A stretch of DNA of 47,823 bases, taken from the NCBI GenBank assembly GCA_030603065.1, contig JAUVYN010000017.1:1-47823 (forward strand), read 5' to 3'. Every line of letters starts with the position of its first letter. The first letter of the stretch is position 1. This DNA is from Pseudomonas sp. Lineage in GTDB: Bacteria > Pseudomonadota > Gammaproteobacteria > Pseudomonadales > Pseudomonadaceae. The notes under the pieces are model-generated. The model was given only the letters and a program-made list of their open reading frames with translations, ran no database searches and had not been told where the DNA came from. Made by a program: the position numbers and the translations under genes. Shown here one piece after another: positions 30,058 through 38,101 of the stretch.

Positions 30058-31080
30058 ATGATACATGGATCTATAGCGCCTGTTGAGCCCGTCAGCTGGC
30101 AAAACCTCCTTGCCGACAGTGTGACCGACCCGGCGGCCCTACTCAGAAGGCTTGATCTGGACCCAGCGCTGCTTCCACAGGTGACAGCCGCAGCGGCCGA
30201 CTTTTCGCTTCGCGTCCCCGAACCCTACATTGTTCGGATGCGCCGGGGCGACCTTACCGACCCATTGCTGCGCCAGATTCTTCCCGTAGGCGAAGAGCTG
30301 CTGGACCAGCCCGGCTATGTGAGCGACCCGCTGGGCGAAGAGGCGGCCAACGCACGCCCTGGCATAATCCACAAGTACGCCGGCAGACTGCTGCTGGTCG
30401 TCAGCGCGGGTTGCGCGGTGAACTGCAGGTACTGCTTTCGCCGGCATTTTCCCTACGAAGACAATCGTCTGGGCACAGATGACTGGATCAAGGCGCTGGA
30501 GTACATCCGCAACGACCCGAGCATAAGAGAGGTGATATATAGCGGTGGAGATCCCCTGGCAGCCAGCGATCGACGCCTGGCCTGGCTGACCAAGGAGATT
30601 GCTGCAATTCCCCACGTCCGCCGTCTTCGGGTGCATACCCGACTGCCGGTGGTCATACCGCAGCGGATCACTCACGGGCTGATCGACGCGCTCTGTGGGA
30701 CGCGCCTACCGGTAACCATGGTTCTGCACTGCAACCATGCCAACGAGTTGGACACGCAACTGGCGCAGGCCGTGCGCACTCTGCGACAGGCGCAGGTAAT
30801 GGTTCTCAATCAGGCAGTACTGCTGCGAGGGGTCAACGATCGTCTGGAGGATCAGCTTGCACTCAGCGAGATTCTAGGCGACCACGGGGTTTTACCCTAT
30901 TATCTGCATGTTCTGGACCGCGTCAGAGGCGCAAAACACTTCGATGTCAGCGAGGCCGAGGCCAGCCAGCTAGTTGGTCGCATGCTGACTCGCCTGCCAG
31001 GTTTCCTGGTGCCTCGACTAGTCCGGGAAGTTGCCGGGGAGCACGGAAAGGTTCCCTTGCCTGTCGAGCTGATGGACTAA
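30058..31080 (+). CDS. epmB: EF-P lysine 2,3-aminomutase EpmB
   Basis: Radical-SAM, PLP-dependent enzyme that converts (S)-alpha-lysine to (R)-beta-lysine for EF-P modification. The protein has 340 residues. The cluster motif is C119-x3-C123-x2-C126 (CAVNCRYC) followed by [10 protein letters not shown]. Further matches to E. coli EpmB are [28 protein letters not shown] and [25 protein letters not shown] lies ahead of the ATG. It is divergent from efp-epmA, which makes a compact EF-P modification locus. The hydroxylase EpmC is not in the window. Confidence 0.96.
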   Translation: MIHGSIAPVEPVSWQNLLADSVTDPAALLRRLDLDPALLPQVTAAAADFSLRVPEPYIVRMRRGDLTDPLLRQILPVGEELLDQPGYVSDPLGEEAANARPGIIHKYAGRLLLVVSAGCAVNCRYCFRRHFPYEDNRLGTDDWIKALEYIRNDPSIREVIYSGGDPLAASDRRLAWLTKEIAAIPHVRRLRVHTRLPVVIPQRITHGLIDALCGTRLPVTMVLHCNHANELDTQLAQAVRTLRQAQVMVLNQAVLLRGVNDRLEDQLALSEILGDHGVLPYYLHVLDRVRGAKHFDVSEAEASQLVGRMLTRLPGFLVPRLVREVAGEHGKVPLPVELMD

Positions 31081-31084
31081 ACCA

Positions 31085-31103
31085 CGCCCCCCGAGCCGGG
31101 GCG
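31085..31103 (+). other. GC hairpin after epmB
   Basis: CGCCCC (31085-31090) and GGGGCG (31098-31103) can pair around a 7-nt loop, 5 nt after the epmB stop. No T run follows. Possible weak or Rho-assisted end of the epmB transcript. Confidence 0.35.
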
Positions 31104-31161
31104 CCTGACCGTATCAAGCGCACTGACATTTGGTCGAGCGGACAAAGCGCTTTGCTGCTAG

Positions 31162-31177
31162 AGTGACGTCTATCACA
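31162..31177 (+). promoter_or_regulatory. CRP/Vfr-like palindrome upstream of the fimW-like/fimX unit
   Basis: AGTGA-N6-TCACA (31162-31166 and 31173-31177) differs from the CRP core TGTGA-N6-TCACA at one position and contains the full GTGA-N6-TCAC palindrome. A TTGACC (31198-31203) with 17-nt spacing to a poor -10 TAGCGG (31221-31226) lies downstream. If used, the site centre falls near -62, the classical class I activator position. Called from motif only. Confidence 0.5.
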
Positions 31178-31257
31178 CTTTTTTGTATCGGCCTATCTTG
31201 ACCTCTCGATGGACATTGTCTAGCGGCCTACATTTCGCTTGATTGGACGAAAACGTT

Positions 31258-33042
31258 ATGGATAGCACAACGCGGAAACTGAACTTGCGCATACCTCAAC
31301 AGACGCTCAACGCTCTGAGTTTCGCCGAGGGAACGGAAAAGGGCATCGCAGGCTGGCTGGCGAACCTGCCCAAAGCCAACATCGGCGAAACCGCCAGGCA
31401 GCTGTATCAGGGGCTGATGGAGCTCAACCAGCTGGTGGTCGGCCCGGACAGGCGGTTGGCCATGCTGGAGTTGATCCGGCCGGAAGTTCATTACGTGTGC
31501 ACCGCGCTGTCCAGATACTACCTTGGCCAATCCATTGTCCTTGAAGATAAACCGCGCAAGGTCGCTAACCTGTCGCAGGCCCTGCAGAACCACCTCGCCA
31601 ACGGATACAAGATAGTTGTTGCGCAGGAAGAATCGATGAGAGCCCGCGACCAGGCGCCATTGATGACGCTTGCCATTCAGCGGGCCATGCGCGGACTGTG
31701 CGGGCCGCTGATGCGAGCCATGCAGCTATACTGCCCTGTTTCGGAAGGCGTCTGGCTGGAGCTGCATCAGCTTTATCAGCTGGCGCTGCGCCGCAAGCTG
31801 CATCTGCAACCGGTGAACGACCGCGAAAGTGCCGGAGGCAAGGCACTGACTATCGAGCAGTGTTATATCTCCGTACTCCTGCTCGGCTCGGCGCGACCCA
31901 ATCAGATGCGACAGAACGCCATGGGCAAGCTTTTCGCCACACTGGAGGACTGGAGCAAGCTGGCCCGCCTGCTTCCGCCGCAGAATCCCGAGGCACTGTT
32001 CATCATCAACCCGGACATGGACTGCCCACCACGCTATCGTTCATTGATCCGCAACGAAGACCTGAGCGGTAGCCTCGGCCTCAGCACCAGACAGTTGGTA
32101 GACGGCATCAAGGAATACATGCTGGAGGGTGGCGAAAGCCGCGGTCCACTGAAAGTTCCCGATGGGTTCGGCATCGAATTGCTCCAGCATGTCAGCCAGT
32201 CCTGGGGCGATCTGGCAGAACGCACATTCAACCGTGTCCCTGGGCGCGGTCAGCTGCGGGTCAGCATCGGTATGAGCGCCACTCATTTCAGGATCGCGGG
32301 CAAGACATTCGTGGACTTCATTCAGGCCGGTGATGAAATGGTAAACCCCTTCTCCGACGCTGCCCAGCGTGCCCGACAAGAAGGCTGGGGAAGCGCCTTC
32401 GACGGCGGTCAGTCGCTCGACTGGACACCCAGCAGCATGGAAACCATCAGCTACAATGCGCTTCCCGGGGAAAAGGAAGAACAGGAAGCCGACTACCCGA
32501 TCTACAACCTGCCTATAGTCAATCACAGTCCCGGCGGTTTTTGCCTCACCTGGCCAAAAGAGGTACCAAAGCAGCTTCAGGCTGGCGAGCTTCTAGGAAT
32601 CCAGGAGGATCCCGAGCATGACTGGAGCCTCGCAGTGGTGCGATGGATACGCCAGGTTCGCGGGGGCGGCACGCAAATGGGCGTCGAACTCATCGCCCCG
32701 CATTGCACGCCTTGCGCAATCAAGCTACTACGCAAGACCGAACAGCCGAGCCAGTACCTGCGCGGTCTGATGCTCCCCGAGGTGACGGCTATCGATCGAC
32801 CGCCAACGGTCATCACGCCGCGACTACCCTTTCAGGTCAACAGCAAGGTGATGATCTGGCAGAATGGACGCGAACTTCGAGGCCAGCTGGTCGACCGGGT
32901 GACTGCCACGGGCAGCTTCAGCCAATTCGAGCACCGGATACTTGATCAGGCGGAGCCAGAGAAGCCAGGTCAGAACAATAATGGCGTCAATTATCAGGCA
33001 AGTAGCGAGGATGACTTTGACTCGCTCTGGAAGTCGCTGTAA
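31258..33042 (+). CDS. PilZ-domain protein, FimW-like
   Basis: Protein of 594 residues directly upstream of fimX, in the position of PA4958, which I recall as the c-di-GMP effector FimW acting in surface-induced type IV pilus assembly. The N-terminal two thirds (about 1-380) are a helical region I cannot assign to a catalytic family. The C-terminal part (about 410-510) looks like PilZ, with NHSPGG at 422-427 matching (D/N)xSxxG. The upstream RxxxR half of the c-di-GMP motif is not visible, so binding is not assured. I chose the ATG at 31258 (GGACGA seven bases ahead) over an in-frame TTG at 31243. The gap to fimX is 59 nt. Confidence 0.75.
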   Translation: MDSTTRKLNLRIPQQTLNALSFAEGTEKGIAGWLANLPKANIGETARQLYQGLMELNQLVVGPDRRLAMLELIRPEVHYVCTALSRYYLGQSIVLEDKPRKVANLSQALQNHLANGYKIVVAQEESMRARDQAPLMTLAIQRAMRGLCGPLMRAMQLYCPVSEGVWLELHQLYQLALRRKLHLQPVNDRESAGGKALTIEQCYISVLLLGSARPNQMRQNAMGKLFATLEDWSKLARLLPPQNPEALFIINPDMDCPPRYRSLIRNEDLSGSLGLSTRQLVDGIKEYMLEGGESRGPLKVPDGFGIELLQHVSQSWGDLAERTFNRVPGRGQLRVSIGMSATHFRIAGKTFVDFIQAGDEMVNPFSDAAQRARQEGWGSAFDGGQSLDWTPSSMETISYNALPGEKEEQEADYPIYNLPIVNHSPGGFCLTWPKEVPKQLQAGELLGIQEDPEHDWSLAVVRWIRQVRGGGTQMGVELIAPHCTPCAIKLLRKTEQPSQYLRGLMLPEVTAIDRPPTVITPRLPFQVNSKVMIWQNGRELRGQLVDRVTATGSFSQFEHRILDQAEPEKPGQNNNGVNYQASSEDDFDSLWKSL

Positions 33043-33101
33043 ATTCAGGAGCCTAGATCACTTTCGGGACACGCTCTGGCGGTCCCGCGGCGCGGAACCC
33101 C

Positions 33102-35168
33102 ATGGCCACTGACAACACTGCCATCCGGCTGCTGATACTTGACGATTCGCAGAACGATGCGGAGCGCCTGGTCAGCGTGCTGAGAAATGCCGGGCACGCC
33201 ACCCGGGCCCATCGCATAACGTCGATGGAAGACCTTCAGGAGTCCCTCCAGCAAACCTGGGACCTGTGTCTGGCTCTCCCAGAAACGAGCGCCATGACGG
33301 CGACGCAGGCTTGCGAGATCATTGGTAGCGGGCGCGACATCCCGATGATTCTGCTCCTGCCAGATGCAAACACTCAGGCACGTACCCAAGCCCTGCGTGA
33401 CGGAATGCAGGATGCGATCGAACTGGGTGCCGACACCCTGCTGGCGATGGTGGTAAGACGGGAGCTAGCGAATCTGCAGGCACGGCGACAGCGCCGCATC
33501 GCCGAACAGGCGCTGCGCGAGACCGAGAAACGCTGCCAGCTGCTGCTCGACAGCTCCGTGGATGCAATTGCCTATGTCCATGACGGCATGCATATCTACG
33601 CCAACCGATCCTATATCCAGCTGTTCGGCTACGACGACGCCGACGAGCTGGCAGCCGAGCCCATGGTCGGACTGATTGCCGCCAAGGATCAGAGCGCCTT
33701 CAAGGACTTCCTGCGACACTACAGCGACCGGGGTGAGCAGAACGAGATGCGTTGCACCGCACAGGATGCCCAGGGCAAGGAATTCCCCATCGTCCTGACT
33801 TTTTCTCCAGCGAGCTACGACAACGAACCCTGTACTCAGGTGGTGATTCGCGCGGAGACTGCCAGCGCCGAGTTCGAGGAAAAGCTCAAGGTCATGGCCC
33901 GGCAGGATCTGGTCACCGGACTATTCAATCGCAGCTACTTCCAGGAGCAGCTGGAGACGCTCAGCGAGCAGACAGTCCGAACCGGACATCCACATACCCT
34001 GGTGTATCTGTGTATCGATAACTTCAACGCCTTGCAGGCGGACGTCGGCATTGGCGGAGCGGACCTCGTACTAGCGGACATAGCCGGCATCCTGAAGCGC
34101 TTCTTCCCGGAAGAAACGCTGATGTCCCGCTTCAGCGACGATGCCTGCGCCGTCCTGCTTGCCAATACTGAGCCCGAGTCGGTGAAGGCATCACTGGACA
34201 AGCTCCGCCATCAGATCGAAGGCAATCTTTTCGAAGCCAGTGGCCGTACCGTACAGATCACCGTAAGCATGGGCGTCGCCGCCCTGAGCGAGACCAGCCC
34301 GGATCCGGTCGTTGTAGTGGATCGCGCCCATCGGCTCGCCGATCAGCTGAGCCAGGGCGGCGGCAACGCGATCAAACTGTTCAACCCTCTCGAGGAACTG
34401 GCTCACCAGGCCAACCGCGGAAACCTCATCGCCCTGATTCGCCACAGCATCGAGACCAGCGCGTTCAAACTGGAATTTCAGCCGGTGATCAGCCTGCGCG
34501 GTGACAATTCGGAACTTTACGAGGTTTTCCTGCGGCTGCTAAACAACCAGGGTGAGGAAGTGCCCGCCGGGGACTATCTGCAGGCAGCTATCGAAGCTGG
34601 ACTGGCAGTGGAACTGGACAAGTGGATGATGGCGACAGCCGTACGCATGCTGACCGAGAAGCGGCAGAAGGCCCCCCAGACCCGCCTGCTTCTCAACCTC
34701 AACAGCGGCAGTCTGCAGGACCTTGATCTCGTTCCATGGATTTCGAACCTGCTCAAGGAGAGCCGCCTCCCAACGGATGCGCTGGTGTTCCAGTTCAATG
34801 ATGCGGACGTAAACTCCTACCTCAAGCAAGCCAAGGCGTTCGTCGAAGCGCTGCAACAGATGCATTGCCGCATCTCGCTCAGCCACTTTGGCTGTGCGCT
34901 CAACCCTTACGCGGCACTCAAGCATCTGCACGTCGACTACATCAAGCTCGACCGCACCTTCAGCCGCGATCTGAACAGTGATGAATCAGTCGAGACGTTG
35001 AAGACCATGGTCGCGAGCCTTCACAGTCAGGGCAAACTCACCATCGTGCCCTTCGTGGACAGCGCGACCATGATGCCAACCCTCTGGCAGGCCGGCGTCA
35101 ACTACATCCAGGGGTACTATCTGCAGGCCCCCAGCGAGGCAATGACTTACGACTTTTCCGCCGAGTGA
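33102..35168 (+). CDS. fimX: FimX: degenerate GGDEF/EAL c-di-GMP receptor for twitching motility
   Basis: FimX is a polar protein that binds c-di-GMP through an inactive EAL domain and promotes type IV pilus assembly. The 688 residues show a response-regulator-like domain (about 5-125) lacking a phospho-acceptor Asp (the usual position lies in WDLCLALPET), a PAS domain (about 140-255), a GGDEF domain (about 265-425) whose signature is replaced by SDDAC at 345-349, and an EAL domain (about 435-680) where EAL is EVF at 474-476. Both catalytic domains should thus be dead, as in P. aeruginosa FimX. The Shine-Dalgarno is weak. It follows the PilZ gene and ends 13 nt from the convergent serB. Confidence 0.9.
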   Translation: MATDNTAIRLLILDDSQNDAERLVSVLRNAGHATRAHRITSMEDLQESLQQTWDLCLALPETSAMTATQACEIIGSGRDIPMILLLPDANTQARTQALRDGMQDAIELGADTLLAMVVRRELANLQARRQRRIAEQALRETEKRCQLLLDSSVDAIAYVHDGMHIYANRSYIQLFGYDDADELAAEPMVGLIAAKDQSAFKDFLRHYSDRGEQNEMRCTAQDAQGKEFPIVLTFSPASYDNEPCTQVVIRAETASAEFEEKLKVMARQDLVTGLFNRSYFQEQLETLSEQTVRTGHPHTLVYLCIDNFNALQADVGIGGADLVLADIAGILKRFFPEETLMSRFSDDACAVLLANTEPESVKASLDKLRHQIEGNLFEASGRTVQITVSMGVAALSETSPDPVVVVDRAHRLADQLSQGGGNAIKLFNPLEELAHQANRGNLIALIRHSIETSAFKLEFQPVISLRGDNSELYEVFLRLLNNQGEEVPAGDYLQAAIEAGLAVELDKWMMATAVRMLTEKRQKAPQTRLLLNLNSGSLQDLDLVPWISNLLKESRLPTDALVFQFNDADVNSYLKQAKAFVEALQQMHCRISLSHFGCALNPYAALKHLHVDYIKLDRTFSRDLNSDESVETLKTMVASLHSQGKLTIVPFVDSATMMPTLWQAGVNYIQGYYLQAPSEAMTYDFSAE

Positions 35169-35181
35169 TCTCGGCGGGAGG

Positions 35182-36387
35182 TCAGCCTTCCCGGTCGCGG
35201 AACCCCATCAGATAAAGGATGCCATCAAGCCCGAGCGTGGAGATGGCCTGCTTTGCCGACTGCTTTACCAGCGGCTTGGCCCGGAACGCAACACCCAGAC
35301 CGGCGATGGCAAGCATCGGCAGGTCGTTTGCACCATCGCCGACCGCAATGGTCTGCTCCAGGCTGATGCCCTCACGCTGGGCCAGCTCGCGCAACAGGTC
35401 CGCCTTGCGCTGGCCATCCACGATAGGCTCCTGCACTTCGCCGGTAACCAGCCCATCAACTACCGGAAGGGCGTTGGCGTAAACGTAGTCGATACCCAGA
35501 CGACGTTGCAGCTGTTCCGCAAAATAGGCGAAGCCTCCAGAGAGAATAGCTGTCTTGTAACCCAGTCTTCGCAGCTGGGCGATCAAGGTTTCGGCGCCCT
35601 CGGTCAGGCGCAACGACTGGCCAATCTCCTCCAGTACCGTGACCGGCAGCCCCTTGAGCAGCGCCATCCGCTCCCTGAAGCTGGCCTTGAAGTCCAGTTC
35701 GCCGCGCATCGCCCGCTCGGTAATGGCCGCAACCTGCTCACCAACCCCGGCGGCCTTGGCCAACTCATCGATCACTTCAGCGTCGATCAGGGTGGAATCC
35801 ATGTCGAAGACCACCAGCCGGCGATTGCGCCGGAAGATACTGTCCTGCTGAAAGGCGATGTCGACATTGAGTTCCTGCGCGATGGCCAGAAAATCTGCCC
35901 GCAGGGCGGCCGGATCAGCAGGCTCTCCACGTACCGAGAATTCGATGCAGCCCTTGCCCTGATCGGCCGGGAGCCCTTCCGGGATACGCCCAGAAAGACG
36001 GTCGATATGGTCGATATTGAGCTGATAGCGGGCCGTGATGGCGCTCACCCGAGCGATATGCTCGGCAGTGATGCGCCGCGCAAGCAAGGTCACTATATGC
36101 CGCGGCTTGCCCTGCCCAGTGACCCAGCGACCGTACTCTTCCGGGCTGACCGGCGTGAAACGAACCTGCTGATCCAGCTCGTAGCCGCGGAAAAGTACAT
36201 CCTTCAGCACATCCGAGGAACCCTCTCCGGCCATCTCGACCAGGATCCCGAAGGACAGGGTGTCGTGAATCACCGCCTGACCGATATCCAGGATTTTGAC
36301 GTTTTCACGGGCGAGAATACCGGTGATCGCCGCTGTAAGGCCCGGTCGATCAGGGCCGGTGATGTTGATCAGGACGATTTCCTTCAA
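35182..36387 (-). CDS. serB: Phosphoserine phosphatase SerB (TTG start)
   Basis: HAD-family enzyme for the last step of serine synthesis. The 401 residues comprise two N-terminal ACT-type domains (about 1-85 and 95-175; MKEIVLINITGPDRPGLTAAITG) and the HAD domain, with DMDST at 195-199 (nucleophile Asp195), the LSGGF segment and GDGANDLPML. The start is TTG at 36387, preceded by GGAG; it matches the N-terminus of P. aeruginosa SerB (MREIVLINITG) as I remember it. The gene is divergent from the AhpA/YtjB gene, mirroring serB and its linked membrane-protein gene in E. coli. Confidence 0.95.
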   Translation of the reverse strand: MKEIVLINITGPDRPGLTAAITGILARENVKILDIGQAVIHDTLSFGILVEMAGEGSSDVLKDVLFRGYELDQQVRFTPVSPEEYGRWVTGQGKPRHIVTLLARRITAEHIARVSAITARYQLNIDHIDRLSGRIPEGLPADQGKGCIEFSVRGEPADPAALRADFLAIAQELNVDIAFQQDSIFRRNRRLVVFDMDSTLIDAEVIDELAKAAGVGEQVAAITERAMRGELDFKASFRERMALLKGLPVTVLEEIGQSLRLTEGAETLIAQLRRLGYKTAILSGGFAYFAEQLQRRLGIDYVYANALPVVDGLVTGEVQEPIVDGQRKADLLRELAQREGISLEQTIAVGDGANDLPMLAIAGLGVAFRAKPLVKQSAKQAISTLGLDGILYLMGFRDREG

Positions 36388-36421
36388 GGGGGCCGCTCCG
36401 GTAGCAGGGTCAGGGCCGCAT

Positions 36422-36427
36422 ATTCTA
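36422..36427 (-). promoter_or_regulatory. Putative -10 element of serB
   Basis: TAGAAT on the minus strand lies 34 nt before the serB TTG. The -35 region is poor (TACAAG at 18-nt spacing), so this is a weak call based mostly on the -10. Confidence 0.35.
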
Positions 36428-36550
36428 CCCGTAATTGACCAATCGCTTGTAGATGCCTACTTTTTCCGCCAACCCGTAGTGGCTATACTCGAACCCTTGC
36501 CCAGTGCTGCCTCTCGCGCGGCCAACTCATCTGCCAAACCGAGTCCTAAT

Positions 36551-38095
36551 TTGAACCGCCCAGAGTCCCACTCCGAGAACCTGATCATCCGCTGGTATGC
36601 GGCCTGGCGCAGCAGGGGCATGCAGTTGCGCGGCCAACTGCTGCTGCTCGCTCTTTTACCTCTACTAGGCGTATTCCTGCTGACCCTGTGGCTAGGGCAC
36701 TGGCAGATGCAGCGCGAGATCGCCCGACAGGCGGACGCCGTCGGCCTCGAACTCAGCCGTCAGGTGGCTGCGTCGGTTGCCGATCCTCTGGCCGCCAATG
36801 ACACGCTGAGCCTGAACATACTCCTTGCTCAGTGGGGTCAGAATCCACTGATCGCGCACACTTCCGTCTCGACGGTAGACAACAGAGTCATCGCCGAATC
36901 GGGCCAACGCCTCTCCCGCGCCAATCTCGCGCCCGGCCAGGGACGCTTCATCGCTGCAGTACACATTCAGGACGTCCTCGCCGGGCAGTTACAACTGAGT
37001 CTTGCCCCTGAGCCCTTCACCGTTCCCGCGCGGGCATTCCTGCGTACGCTGGAAATTGGCCTGGGCATTCTGGCGCTGCTCTCCCTCGCGTTCGCCTGGG
37101 GCATGGCAGCGCGCATGCGGCGCGTACTTCTGGGGTTGGCTGAATGGTACGGCGACTCTCCGATCACGACGCCCGGCCTCGGACGGAAGGACGAACTGGG
37201 ACAACTGGCACGCCGCCTGGCAGAGCGCCGTATCGTGGACATGCCTCCCCCGATCCTCGAGGAGCGCGTCGACGCGGTCGAAGAAGCTGATCAGGTCGCA
37301 CTGGCTACCCCCCTCGCCGACGAGATTCTCGGTGATTCCCTGGAAGAAATGCCGGCAGAGGTTTTCGATCTCGACGACCGTGCCCCCGAACCGGATGATG
37401 AGCAGCCGCTGGCCGAAGCGACGAATCCATCGCCCACCGAAGAGGATGTTCCGTCCGCCGCCGACTCACCCAGCGAAACGACCATGACGCCCGTCAGTAC
37501 GCCGGACGCAGCGGCGCCCCGCAATGCGGTGCTGGCGATTCGCCTTGGCAATCAGGAGGGGTTGCGGCGTCTGCCACGGGCACGTCTGGTTGCTGTGCTG
37601 GAGCGCTACCGGACTCAGCTGGAACAGGCGGAGAGCCTCTACACTGCGAAACTGGACACGCTCGATGACGGCACGAGTCTGCTGATTTTCGCAGCCGAAT
37701 CAGGGGCAGAGGATCATGACGGTCTCACGCAGGCGTTCATCTGCGGGGAACTGATGCGCGTACTGGGTCATGACCTGCAGGTCGAGATTGCCGACACCGG
37801 AATCTCCCTGCACCTTCAGCTGGCCATCTGTTATGCACCGGGCGTGGAACAGCTCGAGCATTCGGCCATGCTGCAGGTGCCCGACTGCGCCGCCATGTTC
37901 GAGCAGCTCGAGTTCAGTCGCAACCTGCTGCTACTGGACGCGAGCCTGGCCAATCGCCAACTCACTGCCGAACGTGCCGTCGTGCGGCGCCTCGCCAGCC
38001 ATCCGGGCGCCTATTGCGTGGAGCGGCTGGTCGACCCTTACCAGACGGTCCTCGAGCGTCAGCTCAAACGCCTCCACACCCAGCAACGTGGTTGA
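36551..38095 (+). CDS. AhpA/YtjB (Smp)-family membrane protein with a large C-terminal extension
   Basis: The N-terminal part (about residues 29-187) has membrane helix 1 (LLLLALLPLLGVFLLTLWLG), a periplasmic domain of about 115 residues and membrane helix 2 (near 166-187), like E. coli YtjB/Smp, which is also divergent from serB. That family is named for hemolysin-activating AhpA; its molecular role is unknown. Unlike the 214-residue E. coli protein, this one continues with an acidic Asp/Glu/Pro linker (about 225-315) and a C-terminal domain (about 325-510). The start is uncertain: TTG at 36551 (514 residues) or ATG at 36620 (491 residues). A TATACT element lies at 36484-36489. It ends 6 nt from the convergent parC. 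Confidence 0.75.
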   Translation: MNRPESHSENLIIRWYAAWRSRGMQLRGQLLLLALLPLLGVFLLTLWLGHWQMQREIARQADAVGLELSRQVAASVADPLAANDTLSLNILLAQWGQNPLIAHTSVSTVDNRVIAESGQRLSRANLAPGQGRFIAAVHIQDVLAGQLQLSLAPEPFTVPARAFLRTLEIGLGILALLSLAFAWGMAARMRRVLLGLAEWYGDSPITTPGLGRKDELGQLARRLAERRIVDMPPPILEERVDAVEEADQVALATPLADEILGDSLEEMPAEVFDLDDRAPEPDDEQPLAEATNPSPTEEDVPSAADSPSETTMTPVSTPDAAAPRNAVLAIRLGNQEGLRRLPRARLVAVLERYRTQLEQAESLYTAKLDTLDDGTSLLIFAAESGAEDHDGLTQAFICGELMRVLGHDLQVEIADTGISLHLQLAICYAPGVEQLEHSAMLQVPDCAAMFEQLEFSRNLLLLDASLANRQLTAERAVVRRLASHPGAYCVERLVDPYQTVLERQLKRLHTQQRG

Positions 38096-38101
38096 GCGCC
38101 C

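Noticed and set aside
35160-35175. GCCGAG-TGAT-CTCGGC hairpin at the fimX stop as a terminator
   Set aside because: Only 6 bp and no T run on either strand; kept out of the feature list.
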